Assembly: GCF_014643695.1 (NCBI RefSeq)
Contig: NZ_BMJY01000003.1
Span: 124,001-188,000, forward strand
Source: Microbacterium album
GTDB lineage: Bacteria; Actinomycetota; Actinomycetes; Actinomycetales; Microbacteriaceae
DNA: 64,000 nt
Reading direction: 5' to 3'
The notes beneath the pieces are model-generated. The model made no database searches. It was not told the DNA's origin and saw only the letters and a list, made by a program, of their open reading frames with translations. Position numbers and translations under genes: made by a program. Each line of letters begins with the position of its first letter. The first letter of the stretch is position 1. Positions 36,901-43,914 of this stretch are shown here, piece after piece.

Positions 36901-37539
36901 GCGCGCGATCTCGGCCTGCTTGCCGAGGGGCTTGAGCTGGCGCCGGATCTCACCGGCCAGATCGCTGAGGCGGGTGAGGTTCTGCTCCATCGCCTCGAGC
37001 TTGCGGAGCGTCTTCTCCTTGCGGCGTCGGTGCTTGAGGATGCCCGCGGCCTCCTCGATGAAGCCGCGCCGGTCCTCCGGCGTCGCCTGCAGCACGGCGT
37101 CCAGGCGCCCCTGTCCGACGATCACGTGCATCTCGCGGCCGAGACCCGAGTCGCTGAGCAGCTCCTGCACGTCGAGCAGCCGGCACGACTCCCCGTTGAT
37201 CGCGTACTCGCTCGATCCGTTCCGGAACAGCGTCCGGCTGATCGTCACCTCGCTGTACTCGATCGGCAGCGCACCGTCGGAGTTGTCGATCGTGAGCTGC
37301 ACCTCGGCGCGCCCGAGGGGACCGCGCGTCGCGGTTCCGGCGAAGATGACGTCCTCCATCTTGCCGCCGCGCAGCGTCTTCGCGCCCTGCTCCCCCATGA
37401 CCCAGGCGAGGGCGTCCACGACGTTCGATTTGCCCGAGCCGTTGGGGCCGACGATCGCGGTCACGCCCGGTTCGAGCGCGAAGGTGGTCGGCTGAGCGAA
37501 CGACTTGAAGCCCTTGAGCGTCACGCTCTTCAGGTGCAT
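33961..37539 (-). CDS. smc: Chromosome segregation ATPase SMC
   Basis: The 1192-residue protein compacts and segregates chromosomes with ScpA/ScpB. The Walker A motif IVGPNGSGKSNVVDAL lies near residue 32. Two long coiled coils flank a hinge (about residues 500-650), and the C-terminal head has the signature LLSGGERSLAAVAFL and Walker B FYILDEVEAALDDANL. GGAGG sits seven bases before the ATG at 37539; an upstream extension of the open frame is unlikely because the family starts exactly here. Length is normal. Confidence 0.97.
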   Translation of the reverse strand: MHLKSVTLKGFKSFAQPTTFALEPGVTAIVGPNGSGKSNVVDALAWVMGEQGAKTLRGGKMEDVIFAGTATRGPLGRAEVQLTIDNSDGALPIEYSEVTISRTLFRNGSSEYAINGESCRLLDVQELLSDSGLGREMHVIVGQGRLDAVLQATPEDRRGFIEEAAGILKHRRRKEKTLRKLEAMEQNLTRLSDLAGEIRRQLKPLGKQAEIAREAQTIAAIVRDAKARLLADEVVQLRAALADHARSEQERHTERLVLQEQADGVRARIAQLEREHNAEAVDEARRVAFGLEQVQERLRGLYTLANQRLALLGADEDPDAVAVTVTQESIDAARAEIGEIADGLGAAQDAVQEASRSVLRARGELDALDADIAEQSALVSEHDMRITALRGSAEAAQSALAAVRGGVLRQQNALDAANQRRVEAAEELERIDPAVASEGSAAEHQAAYEIAQREAGEAEADLDRIREAHRGAEREADALTAKVAALSSALDVHNGAAALAAEGGEGVRGLVGDSVHVDPGFEAAIAAVLGPLAEGLLVDSRDAAFAVASDAARYGVVDIVIAEAPSAAATAAGVPEGRLSGVAGVVRATDVVRAPAGILRVLDAVAVADDLAAARRAFDAVSEDVAARLTVVTRAGEVCTAQTLRAGTGERSRLELQAERDAAAARLDEVRVHVDGLAIERAEATERLQTARRVAKEALQALREHDAHLAQHAERLNKATVRHEAAVAECERLETGLSQAQAAVADAEAKAKAATAELERALEQPRPILDASAREGLLAALESAREEEMRTRLEVETLKERVRAAETRAAGLERQRERERQAAAQAARRAVIRRAQRETAAGVVAELPHLLDSVDRSVTQARVALAEAESARSAVSAELRELRGRDAALRERLTGLTESVHGLELQIHEKKLHLTSLLERVSSELGLTEDIIVSEYGPDQPVPRDPADISARAEAAEASTDAANDMPATIPYDRRMQERRLRDAERKLAQLGRVNPLALEEFAALEQRHKFLTEQLDDLVQTRKDLMTIIAELDERMQTIFEAAFEDTRAAFAEVFPILFPGGTGSIALTNPDDLLTTGIEVSVRPVGKKIERLSLLSGGERSLAAVAFLTAIFKARPSPFYILDEVEAALDDANLGRLLGVFEQLRASSQLIVITHQKRTMEIADALYGVSMRQDGVSAVVGQRISERAAS

Positions 37540-37644
37540 CCGCGTGCCTCCGATCCCTCCCGAAACGCAGGGTTTCACGCTACCGGACGGGTGCCGCGCG
37601 CCCGGGCGCGCCGGGCCGGCGTGCACGACAGTCTGAGAACGAGC

Positions 37645-37674
37645 TTGACGAAAGCTGAACGCCGCCGATAGTGT
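37645..37674 (+). promoter_or_regulatory. Promoter of the upstream-ORF transcript
   Basis: TTGACG (37645-37650) and TAGTGT (37669-37674) are 18 bases apart, one of the better -35/-10 pairs in the window. Transcription should start near 37681, before the 31-codon ORF. It diverges from smc. Confidence 0.5.
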
Positions 37675-37715
37675 CGTCATCCGCGACCCGCAGCGAGGTT
37701 TGAGAGGAGGGCGCC

Positions 37716-37811
37716 ATGATCACCACGACGGCTAACAATCGCGTGACACCGTTCACCGCAGTGGCGTCCGTCCGCACCTCCGCCCGTCGCAACGGGCGAG
37801 CGCGAGGCTGA
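37716..37811 (+). CDS. 31-codon upstream ORF, possible leader peptide
   Basis: An ATG with a strong GAGGAGGG ribosome-binding site seven bases upstream opens a 31-residue frame. The peptide starts MITTTANNRVTPFTAV, is rich in Thr, and ends in a basic Arg-rich tail (SARRNGRARG). The last codons form a hairpin, GCCCGT-CGCA-ACGGGC (37782-37797). About 220 noncoding bases with further hairpins follow before the next gene. It has the layout of a regulatory leader, with the caveat that no function is known. Run of three Thr codons and a terminal R-x-R are the only codon features that stand out. Confidence 0.45.
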   Translation: MITTTANNRVTPFTAVASVRTSARRNGRARG

Positions 37812-38034
37812 CGCCCGCTCCGCCCCTCGAGGCGACCGCGGCCGGCCACGACGCTCCACGCGCGAAGGCCCGCCCTCCGGCATTCGCCTGATCAGGCACG
37901 AGCTGCCCGATCCCCTCTCCCGCCGCCCTGTCCGGCGCCGGCGCTTCAGCGCCCCGGACGCGAGCGCTCCCACCTCCGCCCATTCCCGGGCGGTTCTCCC
38001 TCCCCGTTCGGGGACTCACCGAAGGAACACCACC
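37812..38034 (+). other. Noncoding leader with hairpins before the 38035 gene
   Basis: No gene is visible. Two stems stand out: GGCGC-TTCA-GCGCC around 37940-37953, flanked by TCCGG/CCGGA, and CCCCG-TT-CGGGG just before the GAAGGA ribosome-binding site of the next gene. They could control read-through or translation. Confidence 0.4.
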
Positions 38035-38379
38035 ATGTCCGACATCCGTCTGACCGCCGACCGCGACCGCGACCACCGCCCGTCCGAGAGCGCAGCGGTG
38101 CGCACGTCGCATCCGCCGCAACCGCCGTCGCCGCCACGGGACGCGCTGATGCACGTCTCTTTGCAGGACCGCGCGCCGCGGACGGCGCTCCACCACCGCA
38201 TCGCGATGCGGATCGGCCTGGCCCTGCTGCTGTGGGGCACGCGCCCCCGGCACGTGGCCGCGGACCGCGACGAGCGCGACGCCCGCGCCGAGCGCGCACT
38301 GGACCAGTACCGCCGCGAGGCCGAGCTCGCGCGCTCCGTGCGCGAGGCGGCCGCCTCCCTCCAGCAGTACGGGCGATGA
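38035..38379 (+). CDS. Small protein of unknown function with one possible membrane segment
   Basis: The 114-residue product has a charged, Pro-rich N-terminal half (SHPPQPPSPPRDALMHVSL), a short hydrophobic stretch near residues 58-68 (MRIGLALLLWG), and a charged helical C-terminus (RDERDARAERALDQYRREAE) that could form a coiled coil. GAAGGA precedes the ATG by about eight bases. I do not recognise it. It shares a transcript direction with the upstream ORF and the acetyltransferase-like gene. Confidence 0.55.
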   Translation: MSDIRLTADRDRDHRPSESAAVRTSHPPQPPSPPRDALMHVSLQDRAPRTALHHRIAMRIGLALLLWGTRPRHVAADRDERDARAERALDQYRREAELARSVREAAASLQQYGR

Positions 38380-38456
38380 ACGCCCCTCCCCCGCGCAGCG
38401 CGCGGACACGACAGGCGCGAGCCACAGGCGCGCACGAACGACGAGAAGGAAACGCC

Positions 38457-39572
38457 ATGGACATCCGCATCGACCCGGTCCACGTGCCCGCACGGCTCGA
38501 GGACGCCGATGCCGAGGACTTCCTCGAGCTGGTGCGCCTCGGCAACGAGGCGTGGCGGCGCCAGTCCGGCACGGATCTGCACGACGACGACCCCCGCGAC
38601 CTGCTGGCGCGGTGGCGCGACGCCGAGTACTACACGCACCTCGGTGTCGCGGCCCGCGCCAGCGGGGACCCGGACGGTCCCGTCCTGGGCGTCGGCACGC
38701 TCACGATCGAGAACACCATCCGGCGCTCCGCCGAGATCGAGGTCTGTCTTGCGGACCTCGACGAGCACGCCGCGCGGGAGGTCGGCGACGCGCTCACCGC
38801 CGACATCGAGCGGCGCGCCCTCGACCTGGGGCGCTCGGTGCTGCAGGGATACACGATCCACCAGGCGGTACCGGTCGAGGACCGGCTCGTGCCGCCGACG
38901 GGCGCCGGCTGGATCCCCGCCGCCGACGAGCCCACGCGCCGGATGCTGCGCAACGGGTACGCGCTGGGGCAGGTCGAGCGCATCAGCGTGTTCGACCTGC
39001 GCGGCTCGTTCGACGCGGTCGACCGGCTGCTGGCCGAGTCGCTGGCCCGCGCCGGAGCCGAGTACCGGCCGGTCTGGTGGGCCGGACGCACCCCCGACGA
39101 GTACGCCGCGGGCTACGCCGCCGCGATCGCCCGGATGAGCACCGACGTGCCGCTCGGGGCGCTGTCCACCGAGCAGGCGCACTGGGACGCGGCCCGCGTC
39201 CATCGCCGCGACGAGCAGCACGAGAAGGCGGGCGCCCTGATGGGCGTGACCCTGGTCATCCACGTGCCCACGGGCGAGGTGGCGGCGTTCAACGAGCTGT
39301 TCATCGGCGTCGACCGCACGCGCCCTACCGAGCAGTGGGGAACGCTCGTGATGCCGGAGCACCGGGGGCGTCGCCTCGGCGCGATCGTGAAGTGCGTCGG
39401 CCTGCAGCGCTGGCGGGAGGTCGCGCCGGAGTCGCCGTGCGTCAGCACGGGCAACGCCGAGGAGAACCGCTTCATGCTCGACGTGAACGAGGCCGTCGGA
39501 TTCCTCCCGGCGTCGTACGCGGGAATGTGGGAGAAGCGCCTCGTGCGATCCGCGTCCCCTGCCTCCCGCTAG
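38457..39572 (+). CDS. Two-domain GNAT-type acetyltransferase
   Basis: The 371-residue product looks like a double GNAT protein. The N-terminal half covers RLGNEAWRRQSGTDLHDDDP and GTLTIENTIRRSAEIEVCL. The C-terminal half shows the acetyl-CoA region in TEQWGTLVMPEHRGRRLGAIVK, then VSTGNAEENRFMLDVNEAVGF, typical of GNAT proteins that act on small molecules. GAAGGA sits six bases before the ATG. The substrate is unknown; several double-GNAT relatives acetylate antibiotics or mycothiol intermediates. Confidence 0.75.
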   Translation: MDIRIDPVHVPARLEDADAEDFLELVRLGNEAWRRQSGTDLHDDDPRDLLARWRDAEYYTHLGVAARASGDPDGPVLGVGTLTIENTIRRSAEIEVCLADLDEHAAREVGDALTADIERRALDLGRSVLQGYTIHQAVPVEDRLVPPTGAGWIPAADEPTRRMLRNGYALGQVERISVFDLRGSFDAVDRLLAESLARAGAEYRPVWWAGRTPDEYAAGYAAAIARMSTDVPLGALSTEQAHWDAARVHRRDEQHEKAGALMGVTLVIHVPTGEVAAFNELFIGVDRTRPTEQWGTLVMPEHRGRRLGAIVKCVGLQRWREVAPESPCVSTGNAEENRFMLDVNEAVGFLPASYAGMWEKRLVRSASPASR

Positions 39573-39575
39573 CGT
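39570..39575 (+). promoter_or_regulatory. -10 element of leaderless fbiA
   Basis: TAGCGT overlaps the stop region of the acetyltransferase gene and precedes the GTG at 39582 by exactly six bases. Confidence 0.55.
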
Positions 39576-39581
39576 GGATCC

Positions 39582-40553
39582 GTGAGGTACACGGTGATCG
39601 GCGGCGGCGTGGGCTGCGCCCGCTTCGTGAAAGGACTGCGCGAGCACGTGCGACGCACGGGCGGCCGGGACCGCATCGACGTGGTCGTCAACACCGCGGA
39701 CGACTGGTGGGTGTCGGGGCTTCGCATCGCCCCGGACCACGACAGCCTGCTGTACGCGCTGGCGGGTGTCAACGACACCGAGCGCGGCTGGGGGCGATCA
39801 AACGAGACCGAGCGCGTGTCCGCCGAGCTGGCGGCCTGGGGCACGGCTCCCGACTGGTTCACGCTCGGCGATCTGGACCTCGGCACCCACATCGCGCGCA
39901 CCGCGTGGCTGCGGGAGGGCCTGCCGCTGTCGGAGGTCTACCGGCGCCTCGGCACGCGCTGGGATCTCGGTGCCACGCTCCATCCCGCCACGGATGACGA
40001 GATCGACACGCACGTGCTGCGCGCGGACGGCGCACCGCTCCACTTCCAGGAGTGGTGGGTGCGCCACCGCGCGCAGATCCCGGCGACCGGATTCGTGCAG
40101 CGCGGGATCGAGCACGCCACCGTCTCGGCGGGCGCGCACGAGGCCATCGCCGACGCCGACGCCATTCTGATCGCCCCGTCCAACCCCGTCGTGTCGGTGG
40201 GGCCGGTGCTCTCGGTACCGGGGATGCGGGAGGCGCTCGCGGCGTCCGGCGCACCGATCGTCGGCGTCTCGGGGATCATCGCGGGCGCGGTCGTGCGAGG
40301 GATGGCGGACGCGTGCCTCGCCGCGATCGGCGTGGAGACATCCGCCGAGGCCGTCGCCCGGCACTACGGTGCGCGCGCCGACGGCGGCCTCCTAGACGGG
40401 TGGCTCGTGGACGAGTCGGATGCGGCGGCGGTCGCTCCGCTCGGGGCCGCGGGCATCACGACGCGCGCGGTCCCGCTGTGGATGCGCGACGAGGACTCGT
40501 CCGCGCGTCTCGCGGCCGACGCCCTCGCGCTCGCCGACGCCGTCCGCCGCTGA
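39582..40553 (+). CDS. fbiA: 2-phospho-L-lactate transferase, coenzyme F420 biosynthesis
   Basis: The 323-residue product belongs to the CofD/FbiA family, which joins the lactate-type moiety to the deazaflavin FO to make F420-0. Motifs are TVIGGGVGCARFVKGLREH at the N-terminus, VVVNTADDWWVSGLRIAPDHDSLLYALAG, WFTLGDLDLGTHIARTAWL and ILIAPSNPVVSVGPVLSVPG. The start is a leaderless GTG. The usual partners fbiB and fbiC are not in the window. The gene ends just before the mutM remnant. Confidence 0.88.
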   Translation: MRYTVIGGGVGCARFVKGLREHVRRTGGRDRIDVVVNTADDWWVSGLRIAPDHDSLLYALAGVNDTERGWGRSNETERVSAELAAWGTAPDWFTLGDLDLGTHIARTAWLREGLPLSEVYRRLGTRWDLGATLHPATDDEIDTHVLRADGAPLHFQEWWVRHRAQIPATGFVQRGIEHATVSAGAHEAIADADAILIAPSNPVVSVGPVLSVPGMREALAASGAPIVGVSGIIAGAVVRGMADACLAAIGVETSAEAVARHYGARADGGLLDGWLVDESDAAAVAPLGAAGITTRAVPLWMRDEDSSARLAADALALADAVRR

Positions 40554-40571
40554 CCCGTCGGCGTCGAACCC

Positions 40572-40707
40572 TCAACGGCTCAGCCGCTGGCAGCGCGGGC
40601 AGAAGTGGCTGCTGCGGTTCGCGAAGGCGACGCGCACGAGCGCACGTCCGCAGCGCGGACACGGCTGACCGTGTCGGCCGTAGGCGTTGAGGCTGCGCGA
40701 AGTAGCC
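40572..40707 (-). pseudogene. Displaced 3' remnant of mutM (zinc-finger end)
   Basis: On the minus strand this encodes [19 protein letters not shown] and continues to CPRCQRLSR and a stop, the C4 zinc finger that ends formamidopyrimidine-DNA glycosylase. All four cysteines remain. A two-base deletion near 40695 breaks the frame upstream, and the copy ends abruptly at 40707. It lies 1.5 kb from the intact mutM, on the far side of the Fic gene, with no start codon or ribosome-binding site. Confidence 0.85.
40588..40707 (+). repeat. Direct repeat copy A flanking the Fic gene
   Basis: These 120 bases match 42056-42177 with about six substitutions and one two-base gap, by hand alignment. Similarity stops sharply at both ends. 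Confidence 0.88.
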
Positions 40708-40712
40708 CAGTT

Positions 40713-40745
40713 TCCGCCCGCGGGGCGCTCCGCTCCGCAGCGCGG
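40713..40745 (-). terminator. Probable terminator of the Fic gene
   Basis: Immediately after the Fic stop, the minus strand reads a G+C-rich hairpin with GCGCT/AGCGC inner arms and CCGCG/CGCGG outer arms. No T-run follows. Confidence 0.4.
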
Positions 40746-40746
40746 A

Positions 40747-41946
40747 TCACATCGACTCTGTAAGCGCCTTCAGCACTCGGGGCGCGAAGAAGCGCCGACC
40801 TTGCCCAGGCTGTTGAAACCGACTCAATATGCCCAGCTCTTCGAGTTGGTGGACCAGGCGATTCACGCGCTGATAGGAAAGGCCGAGGGCCGCCTGCGCC
40901 TTGTTGATCGAGAACGTCGGGTTCGCCACAGCGAAATCAACGATCGCATGCGCGGAGTCGGCGCGCAGCTTCGACTGGCGGATCTCATCCTTCAGCTCTG
41001 CCTGCACCGCGACCAGGGTGTTCATCTGGCGATGCGTCTGGTCAGCGGCTGCTTGCAGACCGCGTGCGAAGAAGGTGACGAACCCATCCCAATCGCCGTG
41101 AGTGCTCACCGCCAGAAGCCTGTCGTAGTACTCGGTACGGCGTTCCTCGAACCACGGCGAAACGGTGAGAGTGGGCTCCGAAAGCACGTTGTCGTGCAGC
41201 AGTTGCAGCACGATGAGGAACCTGCCGAGCCGACCGTTGCCGTCACGGAACGGGTGCAGAGTCTCGAACTGGTAGTGCGCCATCGCCGCGACCACGACAG
41301 GGTCGATTCGCCCGGAATGATCAGCTTCCATCCAGTCCACGAGGTCGCGAAGGTTAGCCTCCAGATCCAGCCCCGGAGGCGACGGAACGAACCGCGCGGA
41401 GTTCACGGGGAAGCCGCCGATGGGAGCGTCTGCCCTGCGGCCGATCACCACCTGCGTCTCACGCACGTGACCGGACTCCCTCTCCAGGGGTGTGCCCCGC
41501 ATCAGCATCCCCTGCATCGCGCTGAGGAATGACACCGAGATCGGCCGACCCTGCGAGACATGCGTGAAGCCTGCGTTGGCCATGCGGACATAGTTCAGCA
41601 CCTCGACGAGCTCAGGTGTTCGCGGACTGTCCTCGTCGGCGGTGAGCACCGATTCGAGGGGCGCGTACGTGCCTTCGAGTGCTGAGGTGCTCTGCGCCTC
41701 GCGCTGGAGAGCCGGGTGCCGCAGCAGCTGCGGGTTGGGGAGCTGGCGTGCAGTGTTGTCGAGCGCCGCCAGCGACGCACGTGCCTCAGCTACCGCCATG
41801 TAGGCCGTGGCTCCCAGGATGGGCGGTGCGACCGGAAGCGGTGCCGGAACGAACGCCTTGTGCGTCCACTCGCCCAGATACGCGTCATGACCCGAGATGG
41901 GAGTGAACCAACCCATCTCACCGTTTACGAACATCTCCAGGTCCAC
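40747..41946 (-). CDS. Fic-domain protein (class II, AMPylase-like) with C-terminal winged helix
   Basis: The 399-residue product carries the complete Fic active-site motif HPFRDGNGR at residues 231-239, for nucleotide-monophosphate transfer to a protein hydroxyl. The inhibitory motif (S/T)xxxE(G/N) is TSALEG, T87-E91-G92, on the N-terminal side as in class II Fic proteins. Residues about 330-395 look like a winged helix ([20 protein letters not shown] then LGILSRFQ). The start is a leaderless GTG. G+C is lower than in neighbours in most 60-base lines I counted (57-67% versus 70-80%). It is flanked by mutM 3' copies, so it was probably acquired by insertion. Confidence 0.92.
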   Translation of the reverse strand: MDLEMFVNGEMGWFTPISGHDAYLGEWTHKAFVPAPLPVAPPILGATAYMAVAEARASLAALDNTARQLPNPQLLRHPALQREAQSTSALEGTYAPLESVLTADEDSPRTPELVEVLNYVRMANAGFTHVSQGRPISVSFLSAMQGMLMRGTPLERESGHVRETQVVIGRRADAPIGGFPVNSARFVPSPPGLDLEANLRDLVDWMEADHSGRIDPVVVAAMAHYQFETLHPFRDGNGRLGRFLIVLQLLHDNVLSEPTLTVSPWFEERRTEYYDRLLAVSTHGDWDGFVTFFARGLQAAADQTHRQMNTLVAVQAELKDEIRQSKLRADSAHAIVDFAVANPTFSINKAQAALGLSYQRVNRLVHQLEELGILSRFQQPGQGRRFFAPRVLKALTESM

Positions 41947-41948
41947 AA

Positions 41949-41997
41949 TGAAACTCTATCGGCACTTGAGTTTCAAGTCGCTCGCAACCGTGAAACT
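41949..41997. promoter_or_regulatory. Fic promoter with TGAAACT operator-like repeats
   Basis: The -10 TAGAGT (minus strand, 41953-41958) is six bases before the GTG. TGAAACT at 41949-41955 and its complement AGTTTCA at 41969-41975 form an inverted repeat over this -10, and a third TGAAACT lies at 41991-41997. CTTGA-GTT-TCAAG overlaps the middle copy. The arrangement suggests binding by a repressor, perhaps the winged helix of the Fic protein itself. This 96-base gap is the most A+T-rich part of the window. Confidence 0.55.
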
Positions 41998-42042
41998 AAT
42001 CATGCAATTTTCGAGCAGAGGACGAACCCAGGACCCCGGCGC

Positions 42043-42978
42043 TCACCCGACGCGTTGGCAGCGCGGGCAGAAGTGGCTGCTGCGGTTCGCGAAGGCGACG
42101 CGCACGAGCACACGTCCGCAGCGCGGACAGGGCTGGCCGTGCCGACCGTAGGCGCTGAGGCTGTGCGCGAAGTAGCCGGCCTGGCCGTTCACGTTGACGT
42201 ACTGTGCGTCGAAGCTCGTGCCGCCCTCCGCCAGCGCCTTCACCAACACGCTGCGCACCTCCGCCAGCAGCCGGTCGACCCTGCGGCGCGACAGCGCCCG
42301 GCCGGGCGTCTCGGGGTGCACGCGGGCCGCCCACAGCGCCTCGTCGGCGTAGATGTTCCCGATCCCGCTCACCACCGTCTGGTCGAGCAGCACGCGCTTG
42401 ACCGCGGACGCGGTCGCGGACATCCGGCTCCGGAACCGCGTGTCGTCGAACGCGGGATCGAGCGGGTCGCGCGCGATGTGCGCCGCCTGCGCGGGCACGA
42501 GCGGCGCGTCGTCGCCGGAGCCGCCCGGCGCCGCATCCGGGGTATCGACGAGCGGATCGATGGCCAACGACCCGAACGTCCTCTGATCGGCGAAGACCAC
42601 CGCGAGCTCACCGTGCTCCGGATGCTCGATCGCGAATCGCACGCGCTCGTGCCGCTCGGCGGGCGCATCCGGCGTGCGCAGGAGCATCTGCCCGCTCATC
42701 CCGAGGTGCACCATGATCGCCTCGGGCGACGACGGGGCACCGCCCAGCGACGCCGGGATGCCCGGCCTCTCGCTCTCGAGCGGCAGCCACAGGAACTTGC
42801 CACGGCGCGCCGTCGCCCGGATCCGCCGCCCCGTCAGCCGCGTCTCGAAGTCGGCCGGGGTACCCGCGTGTCGCGTCAGCGCGCGCGGATCGCGTGCGTC
42901 GACCGCGACGATGCGCGCGCCCGTGACCGCGGGTGCGAGCCCGGCGCGCACGACCTCGACCTCGGGGAGCTCGGGCAC
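42043..42978 (-). CDS. mutM: Formamidopyrimidine-DNA glycosylase
   Basis: The 311-residue enzyme removes oxidised purines such as 8-oxoguanine and cleaves the abasic site. It begins PELPEVEVVRAGL with the catalytic proline at position 2. It has VHLGMSGQML, the helix-two-turn-helix around GIGNIYADEALWAA, and the C-terminal zinc finger [24 protein letters not shown]. An extra Asp/Gly/Pro-rich loop (TPDAAPGGSGDDAPL) is inserted near residue 150. The last 122 bases are duplicated beyond the Fic gene. It is four bases from rnc. Confidence 0.95.
   Translation of the reverse strand: MPELPEVEVVRAGLAPAVTGARIVAVDARDPRALTRHAGTPADFETRLTGRRIRATARRGKFLWLPLESERPGIPASLGGAPSSPEAIMVHLGMSGQMLLRTPDAPAERHERVRFAIEHPEHGELAVVFADQRTFGSLAIDPLVDTPDAAPGGSGDDAPLVPAQAAHIARDPLDPAFDDTRFRSRMSATASAVKRVLLDQTVVSGIGNIYADEALWAARVHPETPGRALSRRRVDRLLAEVRSVLVKALAEGGTSFDAQYVNVNGQAGYFAHSLSAYGRHGQPCPRCGRVLVRVAFANRSSHFCPRCQRVG
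42056..42177 (+). repeat. Direct repeat copy B: 3' end of the intact mutM
   Basis: Partner of 40588-40707; see that entry. This copy is in frame within functional mutM and covers its zinc-finger coding end up to four codons before the stop. Confidence 0.88.
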
Positions 42979-42981
42979 GCG

Positions 42982-43680
42982 TCAGGCGCTGACGCGCTGG
43001 TTCAGGAGACGCCAGGCGCTGAGCGCCGCGGCCATCTCCGCGGTCTTCTTGCTCGTGCCCTCGCCCGTCATCTCGAGCTCGCCCACCGTCACGGTCGCGA
43101 CGAAGCGGCGATCGTGGTCCGGGCCGCTGGACTCGATGACATAGACGGGAGGCGTGAGCCCCTGACGAGCCGCGATCTCCTGCAGGCCGGTCTTCGGGTC
43201 CATCGCGACACCGTATCGCTCGGGGTCCTCGAGCAGGGGCTCGACGAGCCTGAGCACCATGGCCGTCGCAGTGTCGGGCCCCGCCGACAGGTACGTGGCG
43301 CCGATGACCGCCTCCATCGCGTCCGCGAGGATCGAGTCCTTGTCCCGGCCGCCCGTGCGCTCCTCGCCGCGCCCGAGGCGCAGGTGCTCCCCCAGGCCGA
43401 TGCCGCGGGCGACCTCGGCCAGCGCCACGGTCGAGACCACGCTCGCCCGGCGCTTGGCCAGCGAGCCCTCGTCGAGCTCCGGGTGCCGCGTGAAGAGCAT
43501 GCTGGTGACGGCGAGGCCCAGCACCGAGTCGCCCAGGAACTCCAGGCGCTCGTTGTGCGGGATCCCGCCGTTCTCGTATGCGAAGGAGCGGTGCGTCAGC
43601 GCCAAATCGAGAAGCTCGGCGTCGATGTCGACGCCGAGCTTCTCGGTGAGGCGCTGGGCACCGCGACTGTCTTGCGTCAC
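42982..43680 (-). CDS. rnc: Ribonuclease III
   Basis: The 232-residue double-strand-specific RNase has the signature NERLEFLGDSVLGLAVTSML with the catalytic Glu and Asp, ILADAMEAVIGATYL with the second metal-binding Glu, and a C-terminal double-stranded-RNA-binding domain (GEGTSKKTAEMAAALSAWRLL). It processes rRNA precursors. The start is GTG. It lies between rpmF and mutM in the order common in actinobacteria. Confidence 0.96.
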   Translation of the reverse strand: MTQDSRGAQRLTEKLGVDIDAELLDLALTHRSFAYENGGIPHNERLEFLGDSVLGLAVTSMLFTRHPELDEGSLAKRRASVVSTVALAEVARGIGLGEHLRLGRGEERTGGRDKDSILADAMEAVIGATYLSAGPDTATAMVLRLVEPLLEDPERYGVAMDPKTGLQEIAARQGLTPPVYVIESSGPDHDRRFVATVTVGELEMTGEGTSKKTAEMAAALSAWRLLNQRVSA

Positions 43681-43702
43681 GGTCGCCCGTCCAGCCCGCG
43701 GA

Positions 43703-43912
43703 TCAGACGTCCGCGACCTTGCGGCCCTTGTACTCGAGGAACAGCTCCGTGCCCTGCGAGTCGGTGACGACCTTCGCGTGGTGCGGGCGGCTGTAGACGA
43801 CCTTGCCGTTCTCGACCGTCTTGACGAGCGCGGGGGCCTCGGCCTTCCACTGCGCGCGGCGCGAACGGGTGTTGGAACGGGAGACCTTCCGCTTCGGGGG
43901 GTTACCTGCCAT
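43703..43912 (-). CDS. rpmF: 50S ribosomal protein L32
   Basis: The 69-residue product begins MAGNPPKRKVSRSNTRSRRA, as in L32. The zinc-binding CxxC pairs of many L32 proteins are absent, so this is the cysteine-free (C-minus) form; a zinc-independent paralogue arrangement is known for several actinobacterial ribosomal proteins. The ATG is two bases from the yceD stop, with AGAGAG upstream. Confidence 0.95.
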   Translation of the reverse strand: MAGNPPKRKVSRSNTRSRRAQWKAEAPALVKTVENGKVVYSRPHHAKVVTDSQGTELFLEYKGRKVADV

Positions 43913-43914
43913 GG

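Noticed and set aside
33988..37671. Several long open frames of 200 to 780 codons on the strand opposite smc
   Set aside because: They follow from the high G+C third-position bias of smc, lack ribosome-binding sites and encode repetitive Arg/Ala/His-rich sequence with no family match. The same applies to long opposite-strand frames over the Mo-cofactor, murA, leuC and recG genes.
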